Shown: positions 34,333-44,614, counted from the stretch's first letter. The stretch is DNA of 64,000 bases from Rhizobium sp. CG5 (GCF_023701945.1 NZ_JABAEF010000006.1:62001-126000), one strand, 5' to 3'. Notes: a model not told the origin generated them from the sequence alone. Numbers and translations are program-made.

Positions 34333-37300
34333 TCAGTGCGACGGAGCGGCGGGAGCGACCGCCGTTACCGGGGGGGCCGACTCTTCGCCGATATGGCCGA
34401 CCGCACCGTTTTTGCGCAAGGGTCGATAGCCCGTCATAGCCCGCACCAGCATGTAGAAGACCGGTGTCAGGAACAGGCCGAACAGCGTGACGCCGATCAT
34501 CCCGGAGAATACCGCCACGCCCATGGCACTGCGCATTTCCGCGCCGGCGCCGGTGGAGATGACCAGCGGCACGACGCCCATGATGAAGGCAAGCGAGGTC
34601 ATCAGGATCGGCCGCAGGCGCAACCGGCTGGCCTTGATCACGGCATCAAACGGCTTTTCCCCCTCGAATTCGAGCTCGCGGGCGAACTCGACGATCAGGA
34701 TGGCGTTCTTGGCCGACAGGCCGACCAGCACGATCAGGCCGATCTGCGTGAAGACATTGTTGTCGCCCGCCGTCAGCCAGACGCCGGTCAGTGCTGCGAG
34801 AATGCCGAGCGGCACGATCATGATGATCGCCAGCGGCAGGGTCAGGCTTTCATACTGGGCGGCCAGCACGAGGAACACCAGCAGGATCGCCAGCGGGAAG
34901 ATCAGCACGCCGGAATTGCCGGCAATGATCTCCTGATAGGTCAGCTCGGTCCATTCGAAACTGATGCCGGCCGGCAGGGTTTCGGCTGCAATCCGCTCCA
35001 CCGCGGCGCGTGCCTGTCCGGATGAGACGCCGGGGGCCGCATTGCCGTTGATGTCGGCGGACAGGAAGCCGTTGTAGCGCATCGCCCGTTCCGGCCCGGC
35101 ACTGGAATTGACCGTCAGCAGGGCCGAAAGCGGGATCATCTCGCCCGTGGAGGAGCGGACCTCAAGCTTGCCGATATCCTCGGCCTGGGCCCGAAATGCC
35201 GCATCGGCCTGCACGCGGACCGAATAGGTCCGGCCGAACTTGTTGAAGTCGTTGACATAGACCGATCCGAGATAGATCTGCAGCGTCTCGAAGATATCCG
35301 TCAGCGGCACGTTCAACTGCCGGGCCTTGGCGCGATCGACATCGGCATAGAGCTGCGGCACGTTGACCTGGTAGCTGGAGAACATCCCGACCAGTTCCGG
35401 CGTCGCATAGGCCTTGGCCAGGAACCCCTTAACTGCGGCGTCGAGCGCCTCATAGCCAAGCCCGTTGCGGTCCTCGATCTGCAGCTTGAAACCGCCGATC
35501 GCGCCGAGACCCTGAACGGGCGGTGGCGGGAAGATGGCGCTGAAGCTTTCCTGGATGGCGCCGAGTTCTATATTGAGCTTCCCGGCGATGGCACCGGCCG
35601 AAAGCTCGGGCGTCGTGCGCTCTTCGAAGGGCTTCAGAGACAGGAAGACGATGCCGGCATTGGACGAGTTGGTAAAGCCGTTGATCGACAGACCTGGGAA
35701 GGCGATGGCGCTTTCAACGCCCGGTACCTTCAACGCGATGTCGCTGATACGGCGCACGACGTCCTCGGTGCGGTCCAGCGACGCCCCGTCCGGCAATTGC
35801 GTGAAGCCGACGAGATACTGCTTGTCCTGCGGCGGCACGAAGCCGCCCGGAACCGCCTTGAACAGAAAGAAGGTCGAGCCGAGCAGCACCAGATAGATGC
35901 CCATCATGATCGTCTTGCGCGAAATGAAGGTTCGTACACCCCGCCCATAGGCGTTCGAGCCGCGGGCAAAGACCGCGTTGAAGCCACGGAACAGCCAGCC
36001 GAGCAGTCTGTCCATGATCCGCGTCAGCCGATCCTTCGGGGCATCATGGCCGCGCAGCAGCAGGGCAGCCAGGGCCGGCGACAGGGTCAGCGAGTTGAAG
36101 GCGGAAATAACCGTCGAAATGGCGATCGTCAGCGCGAACTGCTTGTAGAACTGGCCGGTCAGACCCGAGATGAAGGCCAGCGGCACGAAAACGGCAACCA
36201 GCACCAGCGCGATGGCAATGATCGGGCCGGACACTTCGCGCATCGCCTTATAGGTCGCCTCCCGCGGCGGCAGCCCCTCCTCGATATTGCGCTCGACATT
36301 TTCCACCACGACGATCGCATCGTCGACGACGATACCGATGGCCAGCACCAGGCCAAACAGGCTGAGCGCATTGATGGAGAAGCCGAAAAGATGCATGACC
36401 GCAAACGTGCCGACGATGGAGACCGGAACGGCGATCAGCGGGATGATCGAGGCGCGCCAGGTCTGCAGGAAGAGGATAACCACGACCACCACGAGAGCGA
36501 TGGCTTCCAGCAACGTGTGGATGACGGCCTCGATGGAGGCACGCACGAATTGCGTGGTATCATAGACGATCTCGTAGCTGACATCGTCAGGCATGGACGT
36601 CTTGATCTCGTCCATCACGGCGCGCACCTGATCGGCGATCTCGATGGCGTTGGAGCCCGGCGCCTGGAAGACCGGGATCGCCACGGCCTGCTTGTTGTTG
36701 AGCAGGGAGCGCAGGGAATATTCGGCCGAACCCAGCTCGATGCGGGCAACGTCGCTGAGCCGCGTGATGGCGCCGGACGAGCTGGTCTTGATGATGATCT
36801 CGCCGAACTCCTCCTCGCTCTGCAAGCGGCCTTGCGCGTTGACCGACAGCTGCAGGTCCACCCCTCCCAGATTGGGAGATGCACCGATGACGCCGGCGGC
36901 GGCCTGGACGTTCTGGGCGCCGATTTCGTCGACGATGTCGGAAGCGGACAGGCCGAGCTGCGCCATTTTCTGCGGGTCGAGCCAGATGCGCATCGAATAG
37001 TCGCCCGAGCCGAACAATTGCACCTGACCGACGCCATCGATGCGGGCCAGCCGGTCCTTGACGTTAATCAGCGCATAGTTGCGCAGATAGGTCATGTCGT
37101 AACGGCCTTCGGGCGAGGTCAGGTGCACCACCATCATCAGGTCGGGGGAGCTCTTGATGGTGGTCACGCCGAGACGGCGAACTTCTTCCGGCAGGCGCGG
37201 TTCGGCCTGGCCGACACGGTTCTGCACGAGCTGCTGGGCCTGGTCCGGATCGGTACCAAGCTTGAAGGTGACGGTCAGCGTCATCAGGCCGTCGGTGGTC

Positions 37301-37551
37301 GCCTGGCTGCTCATATAGAGCATGTCCTCGACCCCGTTGATCGATTCCTCCAGCGGCGTCGCCACTGTTTCGGCAATCACCTTGGGATTGGCGCCCGGAT
37401 AGTTGGCACGCACCACGATCTGCGGCGGGACGACATCGGGATATTCGGAAATCGGCATGATCGTCAGCGAGATCAGGCCACCGAGAAAGATCAGGAAGGA
37501 AAGAACGCCCGCGAAAACGGGGCGATCGATGAAGAAGTTGGAGATGTTCAT
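34333..37551 (-). CDS. RND multidrug efflux transporter inner-membrane pump (AcrB/MexB-type HAE-1)
   Basis: 1072 residues from ATG 37551, beginning MNISNFFIDRPVFAGVLSF as usual for HAE-1 pumps. Twelve membrane segments in two halves with large periplasmic loops; the proton-relay Asp pair is present in IGIVVDDAIVVVENVER (fourth membrane helix region). It exports hydrophobic drugs, detergents or plant compounds using the proton gradient. It lies 40 bases downstream of the membrane-fusion gene in one leftward operon. No outer-membrane channel gene is nearby, so a TolC-type protein encoded elsewhere is needed. The substrate is not predictable. Confidence 0.95.
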   Translation of the reverse strand: MNISNFFIDRPVFAGVLSFLIFLGGLISLTIMPISEYPDVVPPQIVVRANYPGANPKVIAETVATPLEESINGVEDMLYMSSQATTDGLMTLTVTFKLGTDPDQAQQLVQNRVGQAEPRLPEEVRRLGVTTIKSSPDLMMVVHLTSPEGRYDMTYLRNYALINVKDRLARIDGVGQVQLFGSGDYSMRIWLDPQKMAQLGLSASDIVDEIGAQNVQAAAGVIGASPNLGGVDLQLSVNAQGRLQSEEEFGEIIIKTSSSGAITRLSDVARIELGSAEYSLRSLLNNKQAVAIPVFQAPGSNAIEIADQVRAVMDEIKTSMPDDVSYEIVYDTTQFVRASIEAVIHTLLEAIALVVVVVILFLQTWRASIIPLIAVPVSIVGTFAVMHLFGFSINALSLFGLVLAIGIVVDDAIVVVENVERNIEEGLPPREATYKAMREVSGPIIAIALVLVAVFVPLAFISGLTGQFYKQFALTIAISTVISAFNSLTLSPALAALLLRGHDAPKDRLTRIMDRLLGWLFRGFNAVFARGSNAYGRGVRTFISRKTIMMGIYLVLLGSTFFLFKAVPGGFVPPQDKQYLVGFTQLPDGASLDRTEDVVRRISDIALKVPGVESAIAFPGLSINGFTNSSNAGIVFLSLKPFEERTTPELSAGAIAGKLNIELGAIQESFSAIFPPPPVQGLGAIGGFKLQIEDRNGLGYEALDAAVKGFLAKAYATPELVGMFSSYQVNVPQLYADVDRAKARQLNVPLTDIFETLQIYLGSVYVNDFNKFGRTYSVRVQADAAFRAQAEDIGKLEVRSSTGEMIPLSALLTVNSSAGPERAMRYNGFLSADINGNAAPGVSSGQARAAVERIAAETLPAGISFEWTELTYQEIIAGNSGVLIFPLAILLVFLVLAAQYESLTLPLAIIMIVPLGILAALTGVWLTAGDNNVFTQIGLIVLVGLSAKNAILIVEFARELEFEGEKPFDAVIKASRLRLRPILMTSLAFIMGVVPLVISTGAGAEMRSAMGVAVFSGMIGVTLFGLFLTPVFYMLVRAMTGYRPLRKNGAVGHIGEESAPPVTAVAPAAPSH

Positions 37552-37591
37552 GTCACGTCCGCCGTTTCGCGTTATTGGCCGAGGAGATCGC

Positions 37592-38821
37592 TTAGCGATC
37601 AGATGTGCCAGAGATGGAGGCCTGCAGCTGCGGACCGGCGCCGCCATTCATGGACACCATCTGCGGTTCCACGAGGGCACCCGGCCGAATGCGCTGCAGC
37701 CCGTTGACGACGATGCGTTCCTTGGCCGAGAGGCCGCTGGTCACGATCCGCAAGCCGTCCGACTTGGCGCCGACAGAAATCTCGCGATATTCCGTCGTGT
37801 TGTCGGGCTTCACCACCATGACGAATTTCTTGTTCTGGTCGGTGCCGATCGAGCGCTCGTGGATCAGCACGGCCTCGGTCGTCTTGGAGCGGCCCATCTT
37901 CAGCCGCGCGAACTGACCCGGCATCAGCGAACCATCGGCATTGTCAAAGACCGCACGGACGCGCACGGTGCCGCTCTGCGGATCGACGCTGCTATCGACC
38001 AGCTGCAGCTTTCCCTTGACGTCGGACCTACCGGCAATGTCCATCTGCACGGGCACGCGGTCGATGAAATTGCGGGCATGCACGCCTTCCGGCAGATCGG
38101 AGAGCACGCCGGACACGACGCGTTCATCCGCCTCGAAGCTGGCATAGATCGGGTTGAGCGAAACCAGCTGGGTGAGGATCGGCGACGACGAGCCGGCGGC
38201 GATCAGATTGCCGGCGGTGACCTCGATCTTGCCGATGCGGCCCGAGATCGGGGCGCGAATCTCGGTATAGCCGAGATTAAGCTCGGCCGTTTGCAGACCG
38301 GCGCGGGCCGCCTCGAGATCGGCGATCGCCCCGGCTTCGGCATTGACACGCTGGTCATAGTCGCTCTGCGACACGGCACTGGAGCCGACCAGCTGCTTGC
38401 CGCGCTTCAGCTCGGTGCGCGCCAGGGCGGCCTTCGCTTCGGCCGCGGCAACTTCGGCGCGGGCCCGCGCCACGTCGGCCTGGTATGGGGCCGGATCGAT
38501 CGTCACCAGCAGGTCGCCCTTTTCGACAAGCGCACCTTCCTGGAAATGCAGCTTTTCGATCGCACCGGCCACCCGCGAGCGCAGCTCGACCCGGTCGACG
38601 GCTTCCAGACGGCCGGAAAACTCCTGCCATTGATTGATCGGCCGCGCCTCGACGACCGCCACCGAGACGGGCACGGCGGCCGGGACCGCCGGCGTTTCGG
38701 CCGCAATACCGACACCGGCCTTGCTGCCGAGCATATCGAAATAGAGGGTCGGAACGACGGTTGCGACAGCCAGCACCAGACCGGCAGCGAGAAGGTTCCG
38801 CTTGGAATTTTCAATCGACAT
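37592..38821 (-). CDS. RND efflux periplasmic adaptor (membrane-fusion protein, AcrA type)
   Basis: 409 residues from ATG 38821 (AAGGATC upstream). An N-terminal anchor helix (about 8-28) is followed by a lipoyl half-motif, the alpha-helical hairpin rich in Ala/Glu (VARARAEVAAAEAKAALAR region, about 110-160), the second lipoyl half (GYTEIRAPISGRIGKIEV) and beta-barrel domains. It bridges the pump to an outer-membrane channel. It is the first gene of the operon and is divergent from the TetR regulator with two strong palindromes between them. Confidence 0.93.
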   Translation of the reverse strand: MSIENSKRNLLAAGLVLAVATVVPTLYFDMLGSKAGVGIAAETPAVPAAVPVSVAVVEARPINQWQEFSGRLEAVDRVELRSRVAGAIEKLHFQEGALVEKGDLLVTIDPAPYQADVARARAEVAAAEAKAALARTELKRGKQLVGSSAVSQSDYDQRVNAEAGAIADLEAARAGLQTAELNLGYTEIRAPISGRIGKIEVTAGNLIAAGSSSPILTQLVSLNPIYASFEADERVVSGVLSDLPEGVHARNFIDRVPVQMDIAGRSDVKGKLQLVDSSVDPQSGTVRVRAVFDNADGSLMPGQFARLKMGRSKTTEAVLIHERSIGTDQNKKFVMVVKPDNTTEYREISVGAKSDGLRIVTSGLSAKERIVVNGLQRIRPGALVEPQMVSMNGGAGPQLQASISGTSDR

Positions 38822-38895
38822 CGGGATGATCCTTGTTTCTGACGCTTTGTTATGGTTGTTGAAGACAACCATTAGCATGATCCGTTGACGTTTAT

Positions 38896-38907
38896 TACCG
38901 ATCGGTA
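38896..38907. promoter_or_regulatory. TetR-type operator TACCGATCGGTA (copy 1)
   Basis: A 12-base perfect palindrome in the divergent region between the adaptor gene and the TetR gene, sharing its core with copy 2 at 38948. It is the site nearer the efflux operon, placed to repress adaptor and pump transcription. Confidence 0.75.
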
Positions 38908-38947
38908 TACAAATAGACGTGAGGATTGATGACTGTCAATAGACTTT

Positions 38948-38963
38948 TATACCGATCGGTATA
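38948..38963. promoter_or_regulatory. TetR-type operator TATACCGATCGGTATA (copy 2)
   Basis: A 16-base perfect palindrome, 23 bases before the tetR start codon and centred 54 bases from copy 1 (about five helical turns). It probably mediates autoregulation. Confidence 0.78.
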
Positions 38964-38985
38964 TTAGCGTCGGGAGGAATAGAAA

Positions 38986-39588
38986 ATGGGTCGGCCCCGC
39001 GAGTTCGACGTCGATGACGCCCTGCAGACCGCGATGGAACTGTTCTGGCGCAAAGGCTACGAAGCCACGTCTCTGGCCGATCTGACCGAGGGCATGGGCA
39101 TTACCAAACCCAGCCTCTACGGCTATTTCGGAAACAAGGAAGAGCTGTTTCGCAAGGCGCTTGAGCGCTACGAGCGGACAAAACTGTGTTTTCTGGACAG
39201 CGCCCTGGCGGAACCCAAGGCCCGCGACGTTGCCGAAAAAGTCTTGAAGGGCTTTGCCGACATCCAGACGGAATGTTCCTCGCCCGGCGGCTGCATGGCG
39301 GTGAGCGGGGCGCTTGCCGGCGGCGAGGCCGCAGCCCATGTCCAGAAATTCCTGCTTGAGAGCCGCCAGAAGCCGGAACGTCTGCTGACCCAGCGGTTTC
39401 AGCGGGCCGCGGATGAAGGCGACCTGCCGGCCGGCCAGGATCCGGCCGAACTGGCGCAATATATCATGACGATTTGCCAGGGCACAGCCGTGCAGGCCTC
39501 TTCCGGGGCCGACCGCGAGGCGCTTTACCGCGTCATCGACACCTCCCTGAAATGCTGGCCGAAAGACGCCGATAAACCGTCAGCCTAA
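38986..39588 (+). CDS. TetR-family regulator of the RND efflux operon
   Basis: 200 residues. It starts MGRPREFDVDDALQTAMELFW and continues through the HTH (ATSLADLTEGMGITKPSLYGYFGNKEELF in parts, about 28-56), typical of the AefR/YcdC-like group; the C-terminal domain contains a CSSPGGCM pair of cysteines that might sense oxidants or electrophiles. A GGGAGGAA site precedes the ATG. It is divergent from the efflux genes with two palindromes in between, so it is presumably their repressor. It converges on cbbR, ending 19 bases from it. Confidence 0.92.
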   Translation: MGRPREFDVDDALQTAMELFWRKGYEATSLADLTEGMGITKPSLYGYFGNKEELFRKALERYERTKLCFLDSALAEPKARDVAEKVLKGFADIQTECSSPGGCMAVSGALAGGEAAAHVQKFLLESRQKPERLLTQRFQRAADEGDLPAGQDPAELAQYIMTICQGTAVQASSGADREALYRVIDTSLKCWPKDADKPSA

Positions 39589-39607
39589 CAGCTCTTATGT
39601 CTCGGCA

Positions 39608-40549
39608 TCAGCCGAACGCATTGGCCGGATAGGGTTTACTGACCACCGGCAGCTGACGCGCACCCGATGCCAGCAGAAACTGTTCGAACGCCTGCATGGC
39701 GGGCGTCGTCTTCCGGTCGAGGCGCGAGACGCTGAACCATTGCCGGCGGATCGGCGTATCGACGACGTCGAGAATGACCAGCCGGCCGAGCTTGATTTCC
39801 TGTTCGATCGTATGCGCTGAAATAAACGCTACCCCCAGCCCTGCAATCACTGCCTGCTTGATCGTTTCGTTCGAGCCCATTTCCGTGCCGAGGTCTTCCA
39901 GCTTGCGGGGCGTATCGCTCAAGAAGATCTCCAGCGATATCCGGGTTCCCGAGCCCCGCTCGCGCAGGAGAAACTGTTCGCGCGCAATGCGTTCCCGTGA
40001 AATGTCCAGGACACCGGCCAGCGGGTGATGCGCCGGCGCGATGAAAACCAGCGGATGATCGCCAAAGACCTGCGAGCGCACCTCGAAATCGCGCGGCGGC
40101 CGGCCCATCAGCGCGATATCGAACTCGTGATCGCGCAGCTTGGCAATAATTTCGGCGCGGTTGCCGATGAAAAGATTGATCTCGATGGCCGGGAGCTGCT
40201 TGCGGAAGGCGGCAATCAGCTGCGGCGCGAAATATTTGCCGGTCGACACGACGCCAAGGCGCAATCGCCCGCTCCGCAACCCTTTCATGGCGTTGATCGA
40301 ATCTTCGAGACTGTTCAGGCTCTCCTCGATCTCGCGGGCAGCGTCCAGAAAGGCAAGACCAAAAGCGGTCGGCACCATGCCGCCCCGCGTCCTGTCGAAC
40401 AGCTGCACCTCGGCGTCCCGCTCCAGCTGCTGGATCTGCAGGGTCAGCGCCGGCCCGGTCAGGCCAAGATCCTCGGCGGCAAGGTTGATCTTGCCCAACC
40501 GGCAAATGGCCTGAACGGTACGAAGCTGGCGAAGAGAGAGGTTGCGCAT
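39608..40549 (-). CDS. cbbR: LysR-type regulator of the Calvin cycle operon
   Basis: 313 residues. The N-terminal winged HTH (SLRQLRTVQAICRLGKINLAAEDLG region, with the PALTLQIQQLE recognition part) and an effector domain with GRLRLGVVSTGKYFAPQLIAAF, a hallmark of CbbR. It is divergent from cbbF across 100 bases that hold two TNA-N7-TNA motifs, the half-site pattern for CbbR. It should activate the cbb genes when reduced carbon is limiting, with metabolites such as RuBP or NADPH as signals in characterised homologues. Confidence 0.94.
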   Translation of the reverse strand: MRNLSLRQLRTVQAICRLGKINLAAEDLGLTGPALTLQIQQLERDAEVQLFDRTRGGMVPTAFGLAFLDAAREIEESLNSLEDSINAMKGLRSGRLRLGVVSTGKYFAPQLIAAFRKQLPAIEINLFIGNRAEIIAKLRDHEFDIALMGRPPRDFEVRSQVFGDHPLVFIAPAHHPLAGVLDISRERIAREQFLLRERGSGTRISLEIFLSDTPRKLEDLGTEMGSNETIKQAVIAGLGVAFISAHTIEQEIKLGRLVILDVVDTPIRRQWFSVSRLDRKTTPAMQAFEQFLLASGARQLPVVSKPYPANAFG

Positions 40550-40558
40550 GGATAGAAG

Positions 40559-40571
40559 TAAGTATTTCTAA
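40559..40571. promoter_or_regulatory. CbbR half-site 1 (TNA-N7-TNA)
   Basis: TAA-N7-TAA, ten bases upstream of the cbbR start codon; it lies inside a wider dyad AAGT-N11-ACTT (40556-40574). It fits the LysR/CbbR consensus and would be the autoregulatory recognition site. Confidence 0.6.
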
Positions 40572-40585
40572 CTTAAAAAGTCAAT

Positions 40586-40598
40586 TTAATAAATTTTA
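40586..40598. promoter_or_regulatory. CbbR half-site 2 (TNA-N7-TNA)
   Basis: TTA-N7-TTA, 27 bases from site 1 start to start, in an AT-rich stretch 52 bases before the cbbF start codon. Together with site 1 it makes the usual two-part recognition/activation region. Confidence 0.55.
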
Positions 40599-40649
40599 CA
40601 AACTCTTGGTTTGCGCCATTCTGCACGGGACATCGTGGGAGGAGACATC

Positions 40650-41696
40650 ATGTCAGGCGCAACTCTTCAGGCATATCTTGCCTCATGCACGGCCAATCGC
40701 GACGACATGATGCGCGAGGTGGCGGCGGTTATTCAAAGACTGGCGACGGCCGCCCTCGACGTCCGCAAGCTCGTCAACCAGGGAACGCTCGGCACGGCGT
40801 TCAACGGCACCCGCGGCAGCAATACCGACGGCGACCTGCAAAAAGATCTGGATGTCGTCTGCGACGACCTTTTCCTGTCCTGCCTGCAGGGCGCGCCGGT
40901 GGCGTGTTACGCCTCGGAAGAGCTGGAAAACCCGGTCCTGCTCGATCCCAATGCTCGCCTTGCGGTCGCCATCGACCCGCTCGACGGCTCGTCGAACATC
41001 GACACCAATGTCTCGATCGGCACGGTGTTTTCCATATTGCCCGCGATCAAGGGACCGGGCCTCGATCCCGCACAGACTTTCCTGCAACCCGGCAATTGCC
41101 AGCTGGCCGCCGGCTTCTTTATCTACGGACCGCAGACCGCCCTGGTGCTGACCGTCGGCAAGGGCACGGAAATCTTCATTTTCTCCAGCCGGCTCGGCTG
41201 TTTCGTACAGGGCTACAAGTCGGTCAACATCGCCGAGCGCGCCAGCGAGTTCGCCATCAACATGTCGAACTACCGTCATTGGGAAGAAGCGATCCGGCTC
41301 TATGTTGACGATTGCCTGGCGGGATCGGAAGGGCCGCGCGAGCGTGACTTCAACATGCGCTGGATCGCCTCGCTGGTGGCCGACACCTATCGCATCCTGA
41401 TCCGCGGCGGCATCTTCCTCTACCCAGCCGACAGCCGCAAGGGCTACAGCCAAGGCCGGTTGCGGCTGGTCTACGAGGCCAATCCGATCGCCTTGATCGT
41501 CGAGAATGCCGGCGGATCCGCCACCAATTCCGTGACCCGCATTCTCGATCTCGTGCCGGAAAACCTGCACCAGCGCGTGCCGCTGATCTTCGGCTCGCGC
41601 CGGGAAGTGGCACGCATTGCCCGCTATCACGTCGACCCGAACATGATCGGCGAACGCGCACCGCTGTTCGGCAAGCGCGGCCTGTTTCGGGCCTGA
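40650..41696 (+). CDS. cbbF: Fructose-1,6-bisphosphatase class I (Calvin-cycle)
   Basis: 348 residues. The metal-binding active-site motif DPLDGSSN is at 109-116, preceded by Glu residues of SEELENP. The NYRHWEE and YPADSRKGYSQGRLRLVYEANP segments (in parts) match the FBPase class I signature. It hydrolyses fructose-1,6-bisphosphate (and possibly sedoheptulose-1,7-bisphosphate) to regenerate RuBP. The start at 40650 has GGGAGGAGA upstream; earlier in-frame starts overlap the CbbR sites. It is the first gene of the cbb operon, ten bases before cbbP. Confidence 0.95.
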   Translation: MSGATLQAYLASCTANRDDMMREVAAVIQRLATAALDVRKLVNQGTLGTAFNGTRGSNTDGDLQKDLDVVCDDLFLSCLQGAPVACYASEELENPVLLDPNARLAVAIDPLDGSSNIDTNVSIGTVFSILPAIKGPGLDPAQTFLQPGNCQLAAGFFIYGPQTALVLTVGKGTEIFIFSSRLGCFVQGYKSVNIAERASEFAINMSNYRHWEEAIRLYVDDCLAGSEGPRERDFNMRWIASLVADTYRILIRGGIFLYPADSRKGYSQGRLRLVYEANPIALIVENAGGSATNSVTRILDLVPENLHQRVPLIFGSRREVARIARYHVDPNMIGERAPLFGKRGLFRA

Positions 41697-41706
41697 GGAG
41701 AGATCA

Positions 41707-42576
41707 ATGTCAGCAAAATACCCGATCATATCGATCACCGGCTCGTCCGGCGCCGGTACCACCACCGTCAAGGACACGTTCGAGAAGATCTTCAAGCGCG
41801 AGAACGTTTCGGCCTCCTTCATCGAAGGCGACGCCTTCCACCGCTTCGACCGGGAAACCATGCGTCGCAAGATCGCCGAGGCTAAGGCCAAGGGCGTCGA
41901 TTTCACCCATTTCGCCGCCGAGGCCAACGAGCTGGAGATCCTCGAAGGCGTCTTTGCCGAATATGGCCGGCGCGGCGTCGGGCGAACCCGCCACTATGTG
42001 CATGACGACGCAGAGGCGGCAAAATACGGCGCTGAGCCCGGCACCTTCACGGACTGGGAGGAGTTTCGTGGCAGCGATCTGCTGTTCTACGAGGGCCTGC
42101 ACGGCTGCGCCGTCACCGACACGCTCAATCTCGCCCAGCATTGCGACCTGAAGATCGGCGTCGTGCCGGTGATCAATCTCGAATGGATCCAGAAGATCCA
42201 TCGCGACAAGGCGACGCGCGGCTATTCCACCGAGGCCGTGACCGACACCATCCTGCGGCGCATGCCCGATTACGTGCACTATATCTGCCCGCAATTCTCG
42301 CTGACGGACATCAATTTCCAGCGCGTGCCGATCGTCGATACGTCCAATCCGTTCATTGCCCGCTGGATCCCGACGCCGGCCGAATCGATCCTGGTCATCC
42401 GCTTTGCCAATCCGCGCAGCATTGATTTTCCCTACCTGCTGTCGATGCTGCACAACAGTTACATGTCGCGCGCCAATTCCATCGTGGTGCCGGGCGACAA
42501 GCTGGATCTGGCCATGCAGCTGATTTTCACGCCGCTGATCCACAAACTGCTCGAACGCAAACACCGCATGTCGTGA
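41707..42576 (+). CDS. cbbP: Phosphoribulokinase
   Basis: 289 residues, the short octameric proteobacterial type. P-loop [11 protein letters not shown] at about 12-22; FYEGLHG and the later Glu-rich HYVHDDAEA region contain expected catalytic acidic residues. It phosphorylates ribulose-5-phosphate to RuBP, the RuBisCO substrate, in the cytoplasm. Bacterial enzymes of this type are activated by NADH and inhibited by AMP. It is spaced ten bases from both cbbF and cbbT, all in one operon. Confidence 0.96.
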   Translation: MSAKYPIISITGSSGAGTTTVKDTFEKIFKRENVSASFIEGDAFHRFDRETMRRKIAEAKAKGVDFTHFAAEANELEILEGVFAEYGRRGVGRTRHYVHDDAEAAKYGAEPGTFTDWEEFRGSDLLFYEGLHGCAVTDTLNLAQHCDLKIGVVPVINLEWIQKIHRDKATRGYSTEAVTDTILRRMPDYVHYICPQFSLTDINFQRVPIVDTSNPFIARWIPTPAESILVIRFANPRSIDFPYLLSMLHNSYMSRANSIVVPGDKLDLAMQLIFTPLIHKLLERKHRMS

Positions 42577-42586
42577 GGAGGACACC

Positions 42587-44614
42587 ATGAATGTTTCGCT
42601 GAAGATTGAGGCCCATGCCGCGGCATCGGAAACCCAAATGGCCGATGCCATCCGGTTTCTCGCCATGGATGCCGTGCAGAAGGCCAATTCCGGCCATCCC
42701 GGCATGCCGATGGGCATGGCCGATGCGGTCACCGTGCTGTTCAACCGCTTCATCAAGATCGATCCGTCTGAGCCCGACTGGCCGGATCGCGACCGCTTTA
42801 TCCTGTCGGCCGGCCACGGCTCGATGCTGCTCTATGCCGTGCATCACCTGATCGGCTTTGCCGACATGCCGATGTCGGAACTGTCCAACTTCCGCCAGCT
42901 CGGCGCGAAAACGGCAGGCCATCCCGAATACGGCCATGCGCTGGGCATCGAGACCACCACCGGGCCGCTTGGCCAGGGCATCGCCACCGCCGTCGGCATG
43001 GCAATCGCCGAGCAGATGATGGCCGCCCGCTTCGGCAGCTCGCTCTGCAACCACTTCACCTATGTGGTGGCCGGCGACGGTTGCCTGCAGGAAGGCATCA
43101 GCCACGAGGCGATCGACCTGGCCGGACATCTGAAGCTGCGCAAGCTGGTGGTGCTGTGGGACGACAACCAGATCTCGATCGACGGGGCGACATCGCTCTC
43201 CCCCTCCACCGACCAGCTGGCGCGCTCCCGCGCCGCCGGCTGGGATGCGCAAGGCGTCGACGGCCACGATCCTGAAGCCGTCGCCAAGGCGATCGAGCGG
43301 GCCCGCCGCAGCCGCAAGCCGTCACTGATTGCCTGCCGCACCCGCATCGGCAAGGGGGCGGCCAGCATGGAGGGCTCGCACAAGACCCATGGGGCGGCCC
43401 TTGGCGACAACGAGATCGCGGCCACCCGTCAAAAGCTCGCCTGGTCCCATCCCCCCTTCTTCGTGCCACCGAAGATCAAGTCGGCCTGGGAAACCGTCGC
43501 CATGCGCGGCCGCACGGCGCGCGAAGCCTGGGACCTGCGCCGCGACGCGTCGCGCTCGAAGAAGCGCTACGAGCAGACCATCGGCCGGCGCCTCGGTGCC
43601 AACGTCGCCTACCGGCTGGCCAATTTCCGCGCCGAGCATCGCAAGAAGGCCTCCAAGGTCGCCACCCGTCAGGCCTCGCAGATGGCGCTGGAGGTCATCA
43701 ATGCGGCAACCACGCTGACCATCGGCGGCTCTGCCGACCTGACCGGCTCGAACCTGACGATGACCTCGCAGACGCCGGCCATCACACCCGGCAATTTTCG
43801 CGGCCGCTACCTGCATTACGGCATCCGCGAGCACGGCATGGCGGCGGCCATGAACGGCATCGCCCTGCACGGTGGCTTCATTCCCTATGGCGGGACCTTC
43901 CTGGTGTTTTCCGATTATGCCAAGGGCGGCATGCGGCTGTCGGCGCTGATGGGCCTGCCGGTCGTCTATGTGCTGACCCATGATTCGATCGGGCTTGGCG
44001 AAGACGGCCCGACCCACCAGCCGGTCGAGCATCTGGCCATGCTGCGCGCCACACCCAATCTCAACGTGTTCCGGCCGGCCGACATCATCGAGACGGCGGA
44101 ATGCTGGGAGATCGCGCTTGGCGAGAAGCACCGGCCAAGCGTGCTGGCCCTGTCGCGCCAGGCCCTGCCGATGCTGCGCCAGACCGATGGCGACCAGAAC
44201 CTGTCGGCGCTTGGCGCCTATGTCGTGAAGGACGCGCGCGGCCCGCGCGACATCACCCTTCTGGCCACCGGATCCGAGGTCGAGATTGCCCTTGCCGCAG
44301 CAGACCAGTTGCGCAGCGAGGCCGGCATGGAGGCCGCCGTGGTGTCCATGCCGTGCTGGGAGAAGTTCGAGGTCCAGGACGCCGCCTACCAGAAGAAGGT
44401 TCTGGGCGACGCACCGCGCATTGCCATTGAGGCTGCCGGCCGTCTCGGCTGGGACCGCTGGATGGGACCGCGCAGCGCCTTTGTCGGCATGCTGGGCTTC
44501 GGCGCCTCGGCGCCGGCCGGCGATCTCTACCGCCATTTCGGCATCACCGCCGAGCATATCGTTGCCGAAGCCCTGAAGCTTGTCGGCAAACACGCCAGAA
44601 GGCGCTCCGCATGA
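42587..44614 (+). CDS. cbbT: Transketolase (Calvin-cycle)
   Basis: 675 residues of normal transketolase length. N-terminal [14 protein letters not shown], the TPP-binding GDGCLQEG...N motif (about 164-192), the middle-domain [11 protein letters not shown] and [20 protein letters not shown] signatures are all visible. It interconverts C2 units between Calvin-cycle sugar phosphates. An Arg/Lys-rich interdomain stretch around residues 305-355 is more basic than in many homologues. A four-base ATGA overlaps its stop, opening a 20-codon frame before cbbA that I do not regard as a proven gene. Confidence 0.95.
   Translation: MNVSLKIEAHAAASETQMADAIRFLAMDAVQKANSGHPGMPMGMADAVTVLFNRFIKIDPSEPDWPDRDRFILSAGHGSMLLYAVHHLIGFADMPMSELSNFRQLGAKTAGHPEYGHALGIETTTGPLGQGIATAVGMAIAEQMMAARFGSSLCNHFTYVVAGDGCLQEGISHEAIDLAGHLKLRKLVVLWDDNQISIDGATSLSPSTDQLARSRAAGWDAQGVDGHDPEAVAKAIERARRSRKPSLIACRTRIGKGAASMEGSHKTHGAALGDNEIAATRQKLAWSHPPFFVPPKIKSAWETVAMRGRTAREAWDLRRDASRSKKRYEQTIGRRLGANVAYRLANFRAEHRKKASKVATRQASQMALEVINAATTLTIGGSADLTGSNLTMTSQTPAITPGNFRGRYLHYGIREHGMAAAMNGIALHGGFIPYGGTFLVFSDYAKGGMRLSALMGLPVVYVLTHDSIGLGEDGPTHQPVEHLAMLRATPNLNVFRPADIIETAECWEIALGEKHRPSVLALSRQALPMLRQTDGDQNLSALGAYVVKDARGPRDITLLATGSEVEIALAAADQLRSEAGMEAAVVSMPCWEKFEVQDAAYQKKVLGDAPRIAIEAAGRLGWDRWMGPRSAFVGMLGFGASAPAGDLYRHFGITAEHIVAEALKLVGKHARRRSA

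Noticed and set aside
35797..37707. A 636-codon open frame on the plus strand opposite the RND pump gene
   Set aside because: Antisense shadow of a certain HAE-1 pump; composition is His/Arg/Gln-rich as typical for such shadows.
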